Source of the DNA: Aphrophora alni
Taxonomy: Eukaryota > Arthropoda > Insecta > Hemiptera > Aphrophoridae
Assembly: GCA_963513935.1 (NCBI GenBank)
Contig: OY740765.1
Span: forward strand, 120,161,362 to 120,225,361
Direction of reading: 5' to 3'
Length of the DNA stretch: 64,000 nucleotides
Part shown: positions 46,201 through 57,486 of the stretch, piece after piece
Position numbering within the stretch: the first letter of the stretch is position 1
Layout: every line of letters starts with the position of its first letter
The notes under the pieces: model-generated
What the model was told of the DNA's origin: nothing
Seen by the model: the letters and a program-made list of their open reading frames with translations, nothing else
Databases searched by the model: none
Position numbers and translations under genes: made by a program

Positions 46201-46756
46201 CAATTGTTAAAATGTCTAAAGCTCAACCAAGATCAGCAAAAATATAATAAATAAATTTCAAAAATACTATGGTAGTCTGTATTGGGATGTTTGCTACCAA
46301 ACGGGTTGAATCTACCTAGAGGAAAGCCATTGGAAACCACAACAGCAATATATAATTATGCTCAGTACAAGAAATCTGAAGATTATTCTTTTACTCATTT
46401 GCATTATTCCATGTTTTAAAATATTGAGTAGCTTGGAAGGGGATTTGGATTTTAAATTACAGAAAAACATCCATCTTTACATGCACTTGCTGAATGCCAA
46501 GTTTAGTGTCACAAATGTATTTTTAATAAATATACTCAAATACCTTATCTTTGATTTATGATTTCCGAATATTGTGCAGGAAATCTCTCAACCCACTTTA
46601 ACACCTTCCAAGTTGCTGTTTTGTTTTTGAGCTACGAAAACACTAAGAACTATATAGTCAACATTTTGCACTTTGTATTTTTTGGTTTATATTCATGCCT
46701 GTTTTGATCATAGCTGTTAAAGAGAGACTTTAAATTATCAAGGTAGATTTATTTAC

Positions 46757-46911
46757 CTGTAGGAGCGACCAATTGGTTTCCTGGTGGATTGCTGGAATCA
46801 GGCAGACTTGGAAGTCGGTAAAGAAGCCAGTAATGATAACTCATAGGTTGTTCCTTGAAACCAGCCAGTGTATGGACATAATGACCATTTGGCCATTCCG
46901 TTGCAGAAAAC
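46757..46911 (-). CDS. Exon of cobalamin-binding (transcobalamin/intrinsic-factor-like) protein: DUF4430 second half
   Basis: This exon has clear ends: acceptor CTGTTTTAG and donor GTAAATAA. Joined to the previous exon it reads (A)FSATEWPNGHYVHTLAGF, KEQPMSYHYWLLYRLPSLPD, SSNPPGNQLVAPT. WPNGHYVxTxxG followed by YWxLY is the hallmark of the beta domain (DUF4430) that closes over cobalamin in transcobalamin, intrinsic factor and their invertebrate relatives such as Drosophila CG3556. Protein role by family: extracellular vitamin B12 binding. It ends in phase 1. Exons at 50251, 51418 and 62648 belong to the same gene. Confidence 0.9.
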
Positions 46912-47889
46912 CTAAAACAGATTTTTCATTTAACAAACAAGTTAGAAATACTGGTAATGATTGGTTTTGGTGTTTCTTATACAAGTGGTAACTAAATGAA
47001 ATTTAGTGTAAACAAAATTTCAAGATTTGAGAAGATGTATAAGTTTTGAAGTTTTAGTTAAAGCTGTAGTTTAAATACTTGAACCATTTATCTAAGTTTT
47101 GTTATATTTTGGTCATATATTTTGATATTCTTTTATTTTTGTGTATTTAGGGATGTTAAAGGGATAACAACTTTGATCTAAACAAAATGTACTAACCATA
47201 ATCTTCCAAAGTAATTTCTTGTATGGTAATTATTATTCAAAAAGTGAAAATAAATTATGAGTGCTTTTCTAAAATCTTGAATATTCAAATTATGTTTATT
47301 CAATTTCAACCAAATATTGGCAAAATGTGATGATTTAAAACACAAACCAATGTATATAAATCAAACTTTGGTTTGTGAATAAATGGATAAACCAAAATGA
47401 TGCATGTCCAGTTTAGTACTTTCAAAATTACTATAATTTATTATTTTTTTACTCTGGTTGTGGTATTTTAATTTTCAACATAATATGTTTCAACAGTCAA
47501 ATGTTACGAATGACTTTATTCTAAGTTTGAGTTTGAAATTGAGACTAACTAGTAGGCTACATCTTTAATCACTCTTCCTAATTTTGAACAGACATTTTGG
47601 ATTGGTCATGACAGTGTTTAGTTAAGATTATTTTCAGAATATGTTAAATTGATTCCTAAACAGATTTCTATTTGATTAACACTGTCATACTACAGGATTT
47701 TATTGAGCCTATCAATGTATAAACTATCTTAAATAGTATCATTATGTATTATTATATTTTGCATTATGTGTATTATTGTAAATACATATAATTTGTAACT
47801 TCAGGGCCTCACTTATAATGAATATGGGCTTGACAATTCCAAGGGACACAGCTGGATTTATATTTTTTGTAGTCTTTGGTTAGATTTAT

Positions 47890-47965
47890 CTCTTTTCTTC
47901 TTTCCTATCAGGTCTCTCTTGACCAACTTTTGTTCTCTTCCGACCCTGACACTATTAGAGTATTT
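47890..47965 (-). repeat. Dispersed repeat, partner of 44330-44405
   Basis: Opposite-strand copy at roughly 80 percent identity by eye. On the minus strand it reads ALKYSNSVRVGREQKLVKRD in the corresponding frame. Confidence 0.55.
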
Positions 47966-48879
47966 TATGGCCAGAAGTCTTTCTTTTGTTATTTTCTTCC
48001 TTTTTTATAAAGTGATGATTACCAAGTGGCTTTTCATCTACTAAGAACCCCCCCCCTAATTAGATCCGTCCAATGGGTGAACTACTGGAAAGAGGTATAG
48101 ATAATTTTGAAATATCTGACCTGCATTATTATTAAAATGATGATGCCATAATAAGTACTTCTAGAATAAAATAACTTATTACCATTTTAATGTTTTACAA
48201 CTTATAACTTAAAATGTTTGTTATTATAATTTTTTAACTTTTGAATTTTTGTAAGTAAAAATTGGTTCTTTCCATAATAATGTCACTTATATATATATAA
48301 CACCTATTTTAACAATGTTGTATATTTATTTGTTTAATTTTAAAGAAAAGTTTTTTTTTACAACTTCTAGTTTGTGTAGTATATTATTTAGTGCTAATAA
48401 GTTGTTTACTAAAAGATTAATAAAAAAGGAGGCTGAGTTTTTACTGTAATAAAAGTAGCCTACAATTGTATAATTTTTTGTTCAGTTCATAGCTTTTTGT
48501 GCAATAATGATAAGTTTTCATTTCAGTACTGATTTGAGATAACTGTTATAAAATGTTTGATTTTTTCCACATCTCATATCAAAAAATATATAATACTAAC
48601 TTTGCCAATGTGTTGAAATTGGTTTCAAGAGTATATCCATAATTTACCTTCAGCTACACCCTCGTGGAATACACAATTTGCGCTATTCATTGTGTGAAGC
48701 TTAGGAGACATTTTTAGTACAGAACATCAACTAACATTTTTTATTAATATTTTTGTTTTTACACTTTACACTTTATAACGTACAGTATTTAGGGCAGAGA
48801 AGAGAAAATTAGAAGACTCATTAGAAAATGCTTTTTATCTGATGACCTTTGTAAATAATACTTTTATTTTTACCATTAG

Positions 48880-49015
48880 CAGTTAAAGAGTACTGCTAGA
48901 ACTTGCATGTTAACATGCTATATGTCCATCTGGGCTCCCCAGATCAACACTGTAAGCATGGGACATCTTCAAACAATAAATAAATAATAAATAAAAAAAT
49001 AATAAATAATTTGTA
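48880..49015 (+). repeat. LINE-like 3' end with ATAAATA-rich tail
   Basis: CATCTGGGCTCCCCAGATCA (a small hairpin), AGCATGGGACATCTTCAAAC, then AATAAATAAATAATAAATAA repeats. This layout is that of an insect non-LTR element tail ending in short A/T repeats. No coding part is attached. Confidence 0.4.
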
Positions 49016-50250
49016 ATAATAATAAGTAATTGTAAATAACATGTTAAGGTAAGGAAATCATAAGTGATAAATGAATAATAAATACAAAAATGAACTTTTT
49101 TAAAAAAGTGCTTTCAAAAAAGAAAATGACATTATTTGCATATTGAGTTTTAATTAAACAAAGAAACAGACAATTGCAGCATACTTTGCAAATGGAACAT
49201 TCTAGGACAAAGACATTTCTTGCACATGGTATATCTCCGTAAAAGGAGATGAATTTAAATATTTTCTGATTGGTCAGAAACATGGAAGATTCTGGAACTG
49301 TAGTGAGAAGAGGGGTCAAAGAAACTTTACTTTTATTATTCACTTTTTGTTAAAACATCAAACAGAGCAGATGTGTTGAAAATCAGAGCATGGAACAAAG
49401 CAGACGTATTAAAAATTTTAAACTTCTTTGTTAAATGTTGACTAAAAAAATAATTAAGTAAATCATAAAAAGTGTTAGTGAAATTATAATAAGTGACATA
49501 TTTTTAAATAAAGGTAATAACAAATTTAAACGATCTGAGAAAACTGTAATTAAAAATGTAACAATTAATATAACCAAACTATCCTCAAAAACACTATGAG
49601 CAATTAGAAGTTTTTTAAAACGTGGAGAGATATTGGAATTAAGATTTTCTATTTAGATTTAAGTTTATATAATAATAATGTTAATGCTTTCCATATTTAA
49701 TAAAAATTTGTACTTTCAAAATTATCATGTTTAACTAAGATTTATTGAGAACATCTGTTTAAATGACATCATTCAGACTAACAGAGTATAAAAATACAGA
49801 GATGAAAGTTAAGAACTTACCATAATAAAATACACTAATTGTAACTTAGAAATTTTGATACAATATTTTTATTTGTAACGCATAATGTTACAAAATGTAG
49901 CCCAACACCTTTTTTGGTAAAATAATTTTATTTGTAACGTTTAACCTTACAACACCTTGGTTTAAGAACAGTCATATAATTCAAGTTATAATGTGGCTGC
50001 TTTACCTTTAATTTTGAAGCCTCAAATGATTTAAAAAATTTAAATAAAGTTTTAATTTTATTCGAACTTTGTTATTGATAAAATGTATCTTGTCACTCAA
50101 TTGTCAAAAATATTTGGGAGAATATAGATTATAATAGAAAATGGTAATAAAGTGCATACAAGCCATTCTGTGTTATTGAATTTATAAAAAAAAATGCGTT
50201 GATTCCTTTCATGAAAAATAAAGCAAATAAAAAAAGATATCCAAACTTAC

Positions 50251-50542
50251 GCATAATGTGAGTCCTTCTCAGCAGCAAGCTGCATAACATTGTAAAATGT
50301 TGAGTTATGTGCAGTTGTAATCGAGATCGTATAGTTTTCAGTAATATTGCTTCCAACCCACAATGTATATGTTACAGTTGATTCCTCATTTTTATCCTCT
50401 TGAACCTTTGTGACAGTCTCATCAGTGTTTACTTCTTTGTTAACAGTTGTATTTTTATTCGCCTTACTCAGAGTAACATTTGGCTTTGCATCTGGTAATA
50501 TTGCTAAATGTGGTATGATGGCTGCAGTTGGGGACTCAGATT
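50251..50542 (-). CDS. Exon of cobalamin-binding protein: linker and DUF4430 first half
   Basis: Acceptor TTTTTTTTTACAG and donor GTAAGT are both strong. It reads (E)SESPTAAIIPHLAILPDA, KPNVTLSKANKNTTVNKEVN, TDETVTKVQEDKNEES, then TVTYTLWVGSNITENYTISI, TTAHNSTFYNVMQLAAEKDS and HYA. The second half is the start of the DUF4430 beta domain (tVxYtLW...NxTFxxVMxLAAExD). The first half is a charged linker. Five N-x-S/T sequons (NVT, NTT, NIT, NYT, NST) fit a glycosylated secreted protein. It enters with 2 bases of a split codon and ends in phase 2, matching both neighbours. Confidence 0.9.
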
Positions 50543-51417
50543 CTGTAAAAAAAATATTTTTATTAAATTTTATAAAAGTAGTATCTAATACAGTCAAAAT
50601 ATAGTTATTTTAGATATGGAAAAAAAAAATTAAAAAATAACTGAAGTAAAGATATTCTACTAAATCTTCTTTTATGAAAAATGAGTGGCAAGTATTATAT
50701 TGAATGAAACATATATTTTAATGAACATAAAGCTAAAAACTCTACATTTTCAAACTTTAAACTGTACAGTAAGACAGTAACTAATATGAATAATATGATG
50801 ATATTGCAGTAAGTAATATTAGTAATTAAGGGGGTTACCATGGTTGTATCTTCCCCATTTTATAATGGGCATTTCATATACCTTTTCCTCCGGTTCTTCA
50901 AAAGGTATAGAGCTGAATTTTTTGGGTTATTAACTACATCTTTCTAAAATGTTTAACATTTCAAAAAATGTTACTTAACTCATAAAAAAAGTTTTGGTAT
51001 AAATTTAATTTATCCTGGATTTTATGATTATAGTATGTTTTTACAAAACCAAAAATAAAGTAATTCTTAAAACTACAAGTCAAATGTAAACAAACACTTA
51101 GTTGAATGTGTAGTAAAAATTTGAAAATGATATCTCAAGTAGTTCTTGATAAAAAGGAACATAAATTAGAAATTAGTACAATTTTTGGAAAACAGCATTT
51201 AAAAATAACCATACTGTTTCAAGGGCAGTCTGACATTCTAACTCAATGTTAAGGTAATGTGAGATATCTCAAGAATTGTAAGAGCAAGTTTGTTTTCTAT
51301 TTCTGAAAGTATATCAACCAATTTTGTTATTATTGAAGTGTCCCCCTATAATTCAATTTCCAGTACTCTGTCAAAAACAATTGATAATATTAATTTTTGT
51401 GATAATATATTTTTTAC
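50543..51417. other. Intron of the cobalamin-binding gene (0.9 kb)
   Basis: AT-rich, no repeat recognised. GT start at 51417 and AG end at 50543 on the minus strand. Confidence 0.8.
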
Positions 51418-51598
51418 CTGTACTTGGTGATACATCACAATCTACTTCACGCACTGAACCAATGCCTTTTTGACTGAGAGCCATGATCACTTCTGATGTT
51501 GTTGAAACATCAAAAAAGTCACCATTGGGGCCTTGATGAGTTAACAGCCAACTGACAGCTGAACTCCGGTTCCATGATTCGTTCTCATCGTGTAGTGC
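51418..51598 (-). CDS. Exon of cobalamin-binding protein: end of the alpha/alpha barrel domain
   Basis: Acceptor TTTGTTTCTTAG, donor GTAAAAAA. It reads ALHDENESWNRSSAVSWLLT, HQGPNGDFFDVSTTSEVIMA, LSQKGIGSVREVDCDVSPST, then G of a split codon. It corresponds to the last helices of the helical domain (Eukaryotic cobalamin-binding family), where a G-x-F-x-(N/D)-x(2-5)-A/S-E-V-I-x-AL pattern and a conserved Cys near the end are usual. It starts in phase 0, directly continuing HSTALAIQ of the exon at 62648-62808, 11 kb away. Confidence 0.9.
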
Positions 51599-51719
51599 CT
51601 AAGAAACAAATACATTAAAAAAATCTATATAAATACTTTTTTCCAATTTGGTAATTTTGGAATTATTATAGTTTTCATTCCTATCACCCTTAACCACTTA
51701 TCGAAGATTAACAGACATA

Positions 51720-51970
51720 AACATCACTAGGACTCATCACTTAAAGCGACAGTACTTTACCAGACATGCAAGGGTGTACACATAGTGAAAGACATTATTA
51801 TTTTAATTAATTTTTGTGTTAGTGTAAGTGTTATTGTAAACATTTTAATGTACAACAAGAGCTCTTCAGAGTGAACAATTAAACAGATATATGATGATGG
51901 AGTTACGACTCTGAAACATGTTATAATGTAGAAATCGACTGAAGTCACAAGACGGACCATACAAGGTAAT
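51720..51970 (+). repeat. Retroelement 3' tail with hammerhead-like core
   Basis: ATGATGA (51891-51897), a hairpin (GGAGT, TACG, ACTCT at 51899-51912) and GAAAC follow each other like the CUGAUGA-stem II-GAAA core of hammerhead ribozymes, with the first C replaced by A. It resembles the tail at 14375. Boundaries are uncertain. Confidence 0.4.
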
Positions 51971-52879
51971 TTATTATAACAATATTATAGTTTTTTAGAT
52001 ATTTATCACTACAATGGTATGATCATTAATCTTTTATTAAGAAGGAATCAAATATAGCCTACAATAAAAAAAAATGGCTAATGTTTTGTATAATTTTGAA
52101 ACATATTAAGACTTTACAATACCATAGAAGGGGAAAAAATATGACATAGACCTAGTTTTACTTTTGCTATAGTTTAATATTTTTTATATGTGAAGAGTAA
52201 GTATGAATGGATAAGGAAACTTTTGGGAAAAAACATTTGGTACAATTGAGAGAACCTCCTGTGATTTGAGACTGAAAGTTAGCATGAATAAAACCAAGTA
52301 CAATTATATAGTAATGACAAGAAATGACAGAGGAAATAAAAGCATATAGAGTCAAAATTACTAATAAAACATTTCAAAGTATCTATAATCCTTTCTGACG
52401 AGCGAAAATCAAATCTCAAATGAAACAAAAATTAGTTGGCAATGGACAATCGCTGTTCTGTTGTCTTCTAAAACTTCTTCCAACATCTAAAATAATACCT
52501 TATAAACCCATCTTAATGCCAGTTGCATTATATACTTCCAAGTTCAGTGTTTCCTATTTTGAAATAATATTTCTCTTCTAAACAAAGTTTAGCTATGGCT
52601 ATAGTTTGATTATTCTAGTTCACACATTACTGAATATGGCAACATATTTGTTGAAACACGTTTGATTAATTAAACATATTATTTGTGTTTCAAGTTTTTT
52701 AATTTGTTTATAATAATTTTTGTTTTAATGATTTTATAGTTCTGTTGTAAATATTTTGTATATTATTTGGTAAGTTTTGTGTATCCCTTTAAAATGATAA
52801 TATGTATTTGTAGCATAGTGGGGCTCAAAAAAATAGCAAAATAATTTAAAAAAAGGAAATAACATAACTTAATAAATTA
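51971..52879. other. AT-rich intron DNA, no element recognised
   Basis: No coding or repeat signal that I can name. Confidence 0.4.
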
Positions 52880-53400
52880 AGAACATTGAATAAACACAAA
52901 AAGATTCACTTGCACTATTTGAGCGTGAGTGGTCAGAAAGGAGGAGAGATGCGAAAGCAAGAGTCCTCTCCTAGTGCCGGTACGGGTTGGTTGGTTGCAA
53001 CAAGCAATGATTTTCTAGGGTTTTTCAAGGGTTGGTTGAAAGTTGTAACTTCTCTTTTTTTTAATGGGGGGTGGGGGGTTGTAGGTTCTTTCCCTTCATT
53101 TTAATATTTGATTTATATTCATGTATATCTATTATATTCATTCCAAATTGGAATGATTTCTGTCATTTTTTAATGTATTAATAAAGAATAATTTTAATTG
53201 TAAACTTGGGTAGTACTTAACTTACACCTAAAATCACTATCACATCGGTCCATCCTGACAGATTTTTGGTCGATGTGATTACTCAATCTACCAGCTGCGA
53301 ATTCCTGGATTCATATCAAGGGGTTTTTGGATGAAAAACAGCAGGAGGTGACACAAATTGGTGTCAGAACCTACAGTCGAAAACACGTGGCAAGGTAAGT
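52880..53400 (+). mobile_element. LTR-like stretch followed by a primer-binding-site-like sequence
   Basis: A stretch with promoter-like and GT-rich parts ends in GGAGGTGACACA near 53355, followed at once by AATTGGTGTCAGAACC. TTGGTGTCAGAA is a common primer-binding-site sequence next to the 5' LTR of arthropod LTR retrotransposons. No gag or pol follows. The left boundary is a guess. Confidence 0.35.
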
Positions 53401-54249
53401 GCATAAATTTAAGAAAAACCTACGATCTATTTTTTTCTTAATTTCAACTCAGTTTTTTCAAACAAGAATTTTTTTTAGAAAAATGAATTAAAATAAATAA
53501 ATAAATAATACAAGTATGTAAAATATTAGAATTAACAAAAATTTTTGAATAAAGACTAATAAAATATTTTTTTAGAAGTAAACTAAATGTTTTTAAACTT
53601 AATTTCACATCTAAAGTTAATAGTTCGATAGTATAACTATTCATACTGATTCCTTTATTTTAAAGCGCAGTACGGGAAAAGGCACGCTTAAAATACAATT
53701 TTTGAGCACTGGACGAATGGAAGCATTTGTGAAGTAATAAGTATAAGTTTAATAGAATAAGCAATATTTTTCAGTAATAATAAATATCTTACTTTAGTGA
53801 TAAAGTATGGATAATATGTTCAATGAACGTAAATCTAAAATTTTTAAAGTAAAGCTTTTCATGACATAATTGTTTTGGGTAAGTTTTAAATTTAGATAGG
53901 TGGGTTTAAAAAAAAACCTGAACTAGATGTTATTTGTAAGGAAGTGGAAATTTTTAAACAAAAGAAAGGTTATAGTTATCAGTTGATATTAAGCGTTTTT
54001 ATGTTATTGCTAGGTCAAAACATTATTATTATTAATATAGTAAATGAAGATTTTTTTTTTTTTTAGTTATTGAAGAAATAGGGTATTTTTGATAAAGTAA
54101 TGTATTTAAAGAATGTTTGGTTAAAGAAGACGTAGTAAGTTTTATTTTAACGAAATAAATAGTATGTTTAAATTAAAGAAATTTGTTGGATGAAAAAAAA
54201 TATAAAAAAAAATTATTTGAGGAAATTTGTTGATTGTTTTATGAAGAAG
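53401..54249. other. AT-rich DNA, no gene recognised
   Basis: Possibly the leader of the LTR-like element; no reading frame supports that. Confidence 0.3.
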
Positions 54250-54872
54250 AATTATGGTATTTTTTAAGTTAAGGAAGAAGTTAAGGTTTTTGAAATATGA
54301 AGTTTTAAGGATGAAAGAAGATTCATCAAAGAAACCAACCAGAATACTTCCAAAACATGAACATGTATTGATAATATATTTTCAAATTAATTGTATACCA
54401 GAAAAAGTTAATATGCACAAACCAGGTTTGTCTGACCACAATGGTCTTTCAGTGTAGTTTGTTATATGTAAACAAAAAATTGTAAATCTAAAACTAAATT
54501 GTTGAACAAACGAACTTTTAATGAGAAAATTTTGAATCTCTTCACTTCTCAGTTGGTTTCAAATAGTTTTTCTGAGTTGGCAACTTCCTTGGATGATATA
54601 AATAAAAACTACAAGTCTTTTTATATAATATTTAATAAATATCTTTAAGAAGCATGTCCTCTAAAAAGGTCCAAGCCTTTCAGGCTTTTTAATGTGTTCT
54701 ATGGATAACGAAAGGCATTAAAATCTCCAGTCATAGGAAGCGTGTTTTGCATGCAATTTTAAAATCATAGAACTGCCCTGTTGTAAACTGGAAATATTAT
54801 TTGTAAAATTTTAAAAAGTGTTGTTTGCAAAAACCATGTCAAATTATAGGTATATTTTGAAAGCTTAGAACA
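54250..54872 (+). pseudogene. Jockey-type LINE, endonuclease-to-RT region, left half (split by a hAT element)
   Basis: Reads KVNMHKPGLSDHNGLSV (end of the APE-type endonuclease, where a GLSDHxxL motif is conserved), then in other frames RTFNEKILNLFTSQLV and SNSFSELATSLDDINKNYKS, KRSKPFRLF and GIKISSHRKRVLHAILKS, the usual linker between endonuclease and reverse transcriptase. Broken by many stops. It ends at 54872 at the target duplication of hAT element 1 and resumes at 60677. Confidence 0.7.
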
Positions 54873-55017
54873 AGCTGTTCCAGGCCCCCCACATCATTCT
54901 GTGTGCCCCGTTGCTAAAAGTCACGATGGGCCCCTCTTACTACCAAAAAAAAAAAAAAAAAAAAAAATACTATGAGTATATTAATGGCTAGGCCAATGCA
55001 TATTGAATATGTATTGA

Positions 55018-57170
55018 CAGGCCCCGGGCTTAGGTGACAGGCGCCCTGGGCAAATGGTCTACTGGCGCCCCTTTTATTACTATAGTGTAAAAAAACCTAT
55101 AATGGAGGTTTTTTAAAAACAAATAATCTATGTTACTTATATTGTATAAAAGGAAATACGAAATACTATAACAAGAAAACACGTCGTTCATACATTAAAC
55201 TGTAGACATTTATTTCTACATAATTCACACTTCCAACAAAGATTGAAACTTTAAGTAATATTTTTAAAGATCCTACTTGTGCACAGCATTTTAAATGACA
55301 GATTTTTTTCTGGCTTTCAATTTGGCAAACTTGTTTATTACATCAGAAAAATCTGTGCTAAGGGTTAAATCTGTACACCGATGAACTCGTCACACATTTT
55401 TGCAGATAAGTATGACACATGGCCTAATCCTTTGTTCCCATACTGAACAAGGTGCTGGGAAAGAAAAGGATCAAATTCACTGATTAACTCCAGACATCCT
55501 AAAAACAATCCATTGGAAGTAGATCCTAAACGCTGATTGTCACCTTGAAATGGTAATCCTCTAACTGAGAGGAATTACACAACAGACACAATTCTTTGTA
55601 ATACACTTCGCCAATAAGTGACATCCTGCTCGTATTGGGTTGAAAGTAGTGTATTTTTTTGCTCTTTCTGTTTTTGTCTATTAATATAAGTTAACATGTT
55701 GGAACGATGGTCTACTGATTGTTCATGCTGTTTAATCAACACATTCCCATGTTTCCAATCATTGAAACCTGTTGAAAATCCAGTTTTTTGTCACGCTGAA
55801 ACAAGCAGCAAGGAACACAAAATACTTTTCCAGACGACTGTGAGTAGATCAGCCAATCCCTAGTCTAAGATACACCGTTAGAAAGAGTAAATTTAAATAG
55901 TTTAACTGTAAGTGTACGCTTAGATCCGTCATTGTAAATGCGTTCAGACTTAGAAAAATCCGCTTGAACATTCTATTTTGGAGGATTGCTTACAATCGAT
56001 TATATAGTTGAAGTTGAAGGCAAAGACTGCAAAGTGATGTTACAAGTTGCCTGATCATTGATGTTAAAAGTGAAAAGCAACAAGCCATCAAATTTTGACT
56101 CAGAAACGGAAACAATCTGGTCATCTACATTACTGTGATCACTACTATTGCAAATAACAATATCCTTATTACCTTCATCATCATTTAGTTCTAGTGTGTC
56201 GGTATCCTTACTAGAGGCAGCAGGAGACGTAACAGTTGTAAAAAGCGAAGCTATTTTCGGCACTTTCTCCAATAACTCTTGTTTTTCACTCTCCTTCTTC
56301 GCAGCACGCTTTCTGAATTCAGAACCACTTAGTTTTTTGTTCATTTTAAAACAAATTGATCACGCATATTGACCCAAACAATAAATACACACGACAAGCA
56401 ATAAACAAACAACGTTTGAGGTTATATGATTTTTGATTTTTAACAAGATACAAGATAGCGGGGGCTGTAGATGTACAGTCTGTACAAGTAGTCAAGCAAG
56501 TACAGTACTGCCAACAGCAAACAGCGTATCAACTGATTGCAGTGTTACCAGCTCTAGTCTAATATTATTTAACGTCTTATTTGTTTTATTCATACGTCTT
56601 TAGTATTTCTGTAATGATTAAAATTCATACGCCTTATTTGTTCACGACAAATTGTATTAGTCGTGCTAATCCTATCTTTAACGATTGAATTCTTTTTATT
56701 CTTTGGCTCTGCCTTGGAAGTATTAATTTTCCTGTATAGACCGGATTCTTGTGATTAATTTTGATAAAGGTTATGTGTTGTTTTAAATTCGCAAAGTCGT
56801 TTAATTTAATTTCGGTATGGTCGAAAATCCTGAATTTCTAGGAGGTTGTCCAATATTGCTCTATGTTTCGCATATTTGCCGCGAGGTATCGCAGAAGTTG
56901 TAGCTATCATAGTTTTTGCTGTACGCTGATTATGAATCAGTCAGTCAGTCAGGACATCTTCTTTTATATATAGAGATAATGCATGATATTAACTTATATG
57001 ATGTTTCTTACTGTTTTTATTTTACATTTCCCGTAACCTGTATTATATTTACTTGTTCTGTTCTATATTTTTATTTCTTTTTTTATTTGACGTCCCCAAA
57101 GATTTTGCGCCCCCAAAAATTTTGCGCCCTGGGAAAATGCCCAGTCTGCCCATTTATAGCCCGGGGCCTG
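55018..57170 (-). mobile_element. hAT element 2, internally deleted, nested in hAT element 1
   Basis: Flanked by TGTATTGA at 55010-55017 and 57171-57178. The first 13 bases of both ends are identical, CAGGCCCCGGGCT, and further in both carry GGGCGCC/GGCGCAA words. It contains a decayed transposase remnant that lacks the catalytic domain (55291-56344). A 57083-57275 open frame in its right end is terminal-repeat DNA, not a gene. Perfect ends and duplications indicate it is younger than its host hAT. Confidence 0.93.
55291..56344 (-). pseudogene. hAT transposase remnant of element 2: zinc-finger N-terminus joined to the C-terminus, catalytic core missing
   Basis: Starts with ATG at 56344: MNKKLSGSEFRKRAAKKESE, EKVPKIASLFTT. 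This is the usual N-terminus of ZMYM-type hAT transposases (LSGxxKRK ... LPKIxxFF). Then, in shifted frames, DWLIYSQSSGKVFCVPCCLF (TTF zinc finger, about 55800-55860), GFNDWKHGNVLIKQHEQSVD, RGLPFQGDNQRLGSTSNGLF, LGCLELISEFDPFLSQHLVQ and a jump straight to STDFSDVINKFAKLKARKK, the end of the protein, stop at 55291-55293. The DDE domain between about 55370 and 55365 is deleted. Confidence 0.75.
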
Positions 57171-57178
57171 TGTATTGA

Positions 57179-57486
57179 TGCATTTGTATTATTATTATAT
57201 CTATGTTCTGATTCGTCGAGAACACATCCTAATTTTATCATTGACATATTGAGAAGCAGAAGATACAACCTTTAGGTAAAAATGAATTAAGCAAAGCAAA
57301 TACATGTTTATATAAAAAAAAAAATAATGAGGGAAAATCTAATAAGTATTTCACTAAAATTGGTCTTACTAATAGCTTACTAAAATCAACTTAAATTCAA
57401 AGCTAAAAACCATGTACACATAAATGAAAGTTATATGTTGCATTGTAGTGTTTCTGAGTTCTGATAATTTATTGAAAGAAAGAAAG
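57179..57486. other. Subterminal region of hAT element 1
   Basis: AT-rich, between the end of the nested element and the transposase stop. No separate feature. Confidence 0.5.

Larger units (their letters stand above)
42493..46756. other. Intron of the cobalamin-binding gene (4.3 kb)
   Basis: Lies between the last two predicted exons. It contains a dispersed repeat near 44330-44405, a long (TG)n microsatellite at 45188-45292 and an antisense LINE RNase H remnant at 45595-46200. Otherwise AT-rich. Confidence 0.45.
46912..50250. other. Intron of the cobalamin-binding gene (3.3 kb)
   Basis: Contains the inverted partner of the 44330 repeat (about 47890-47965) and a LINE-like 3' end near 48900-49000. 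No other coding sequence is seen. Confidence 0.7.

Noticed and set aside
49044..49343. 99-codon minus-strand frame in an intron
   Set aside because: Hydrophobic AT-rich frame with no conserved motif, next to a retroelement tail.
56916..57275. 119-codon plus-strand frame and its minus-strand partner at the right end of hAT element 2
   Set aside because: Crosses the terminal repeat and the target duplication of the element, so it cannot be one gene.
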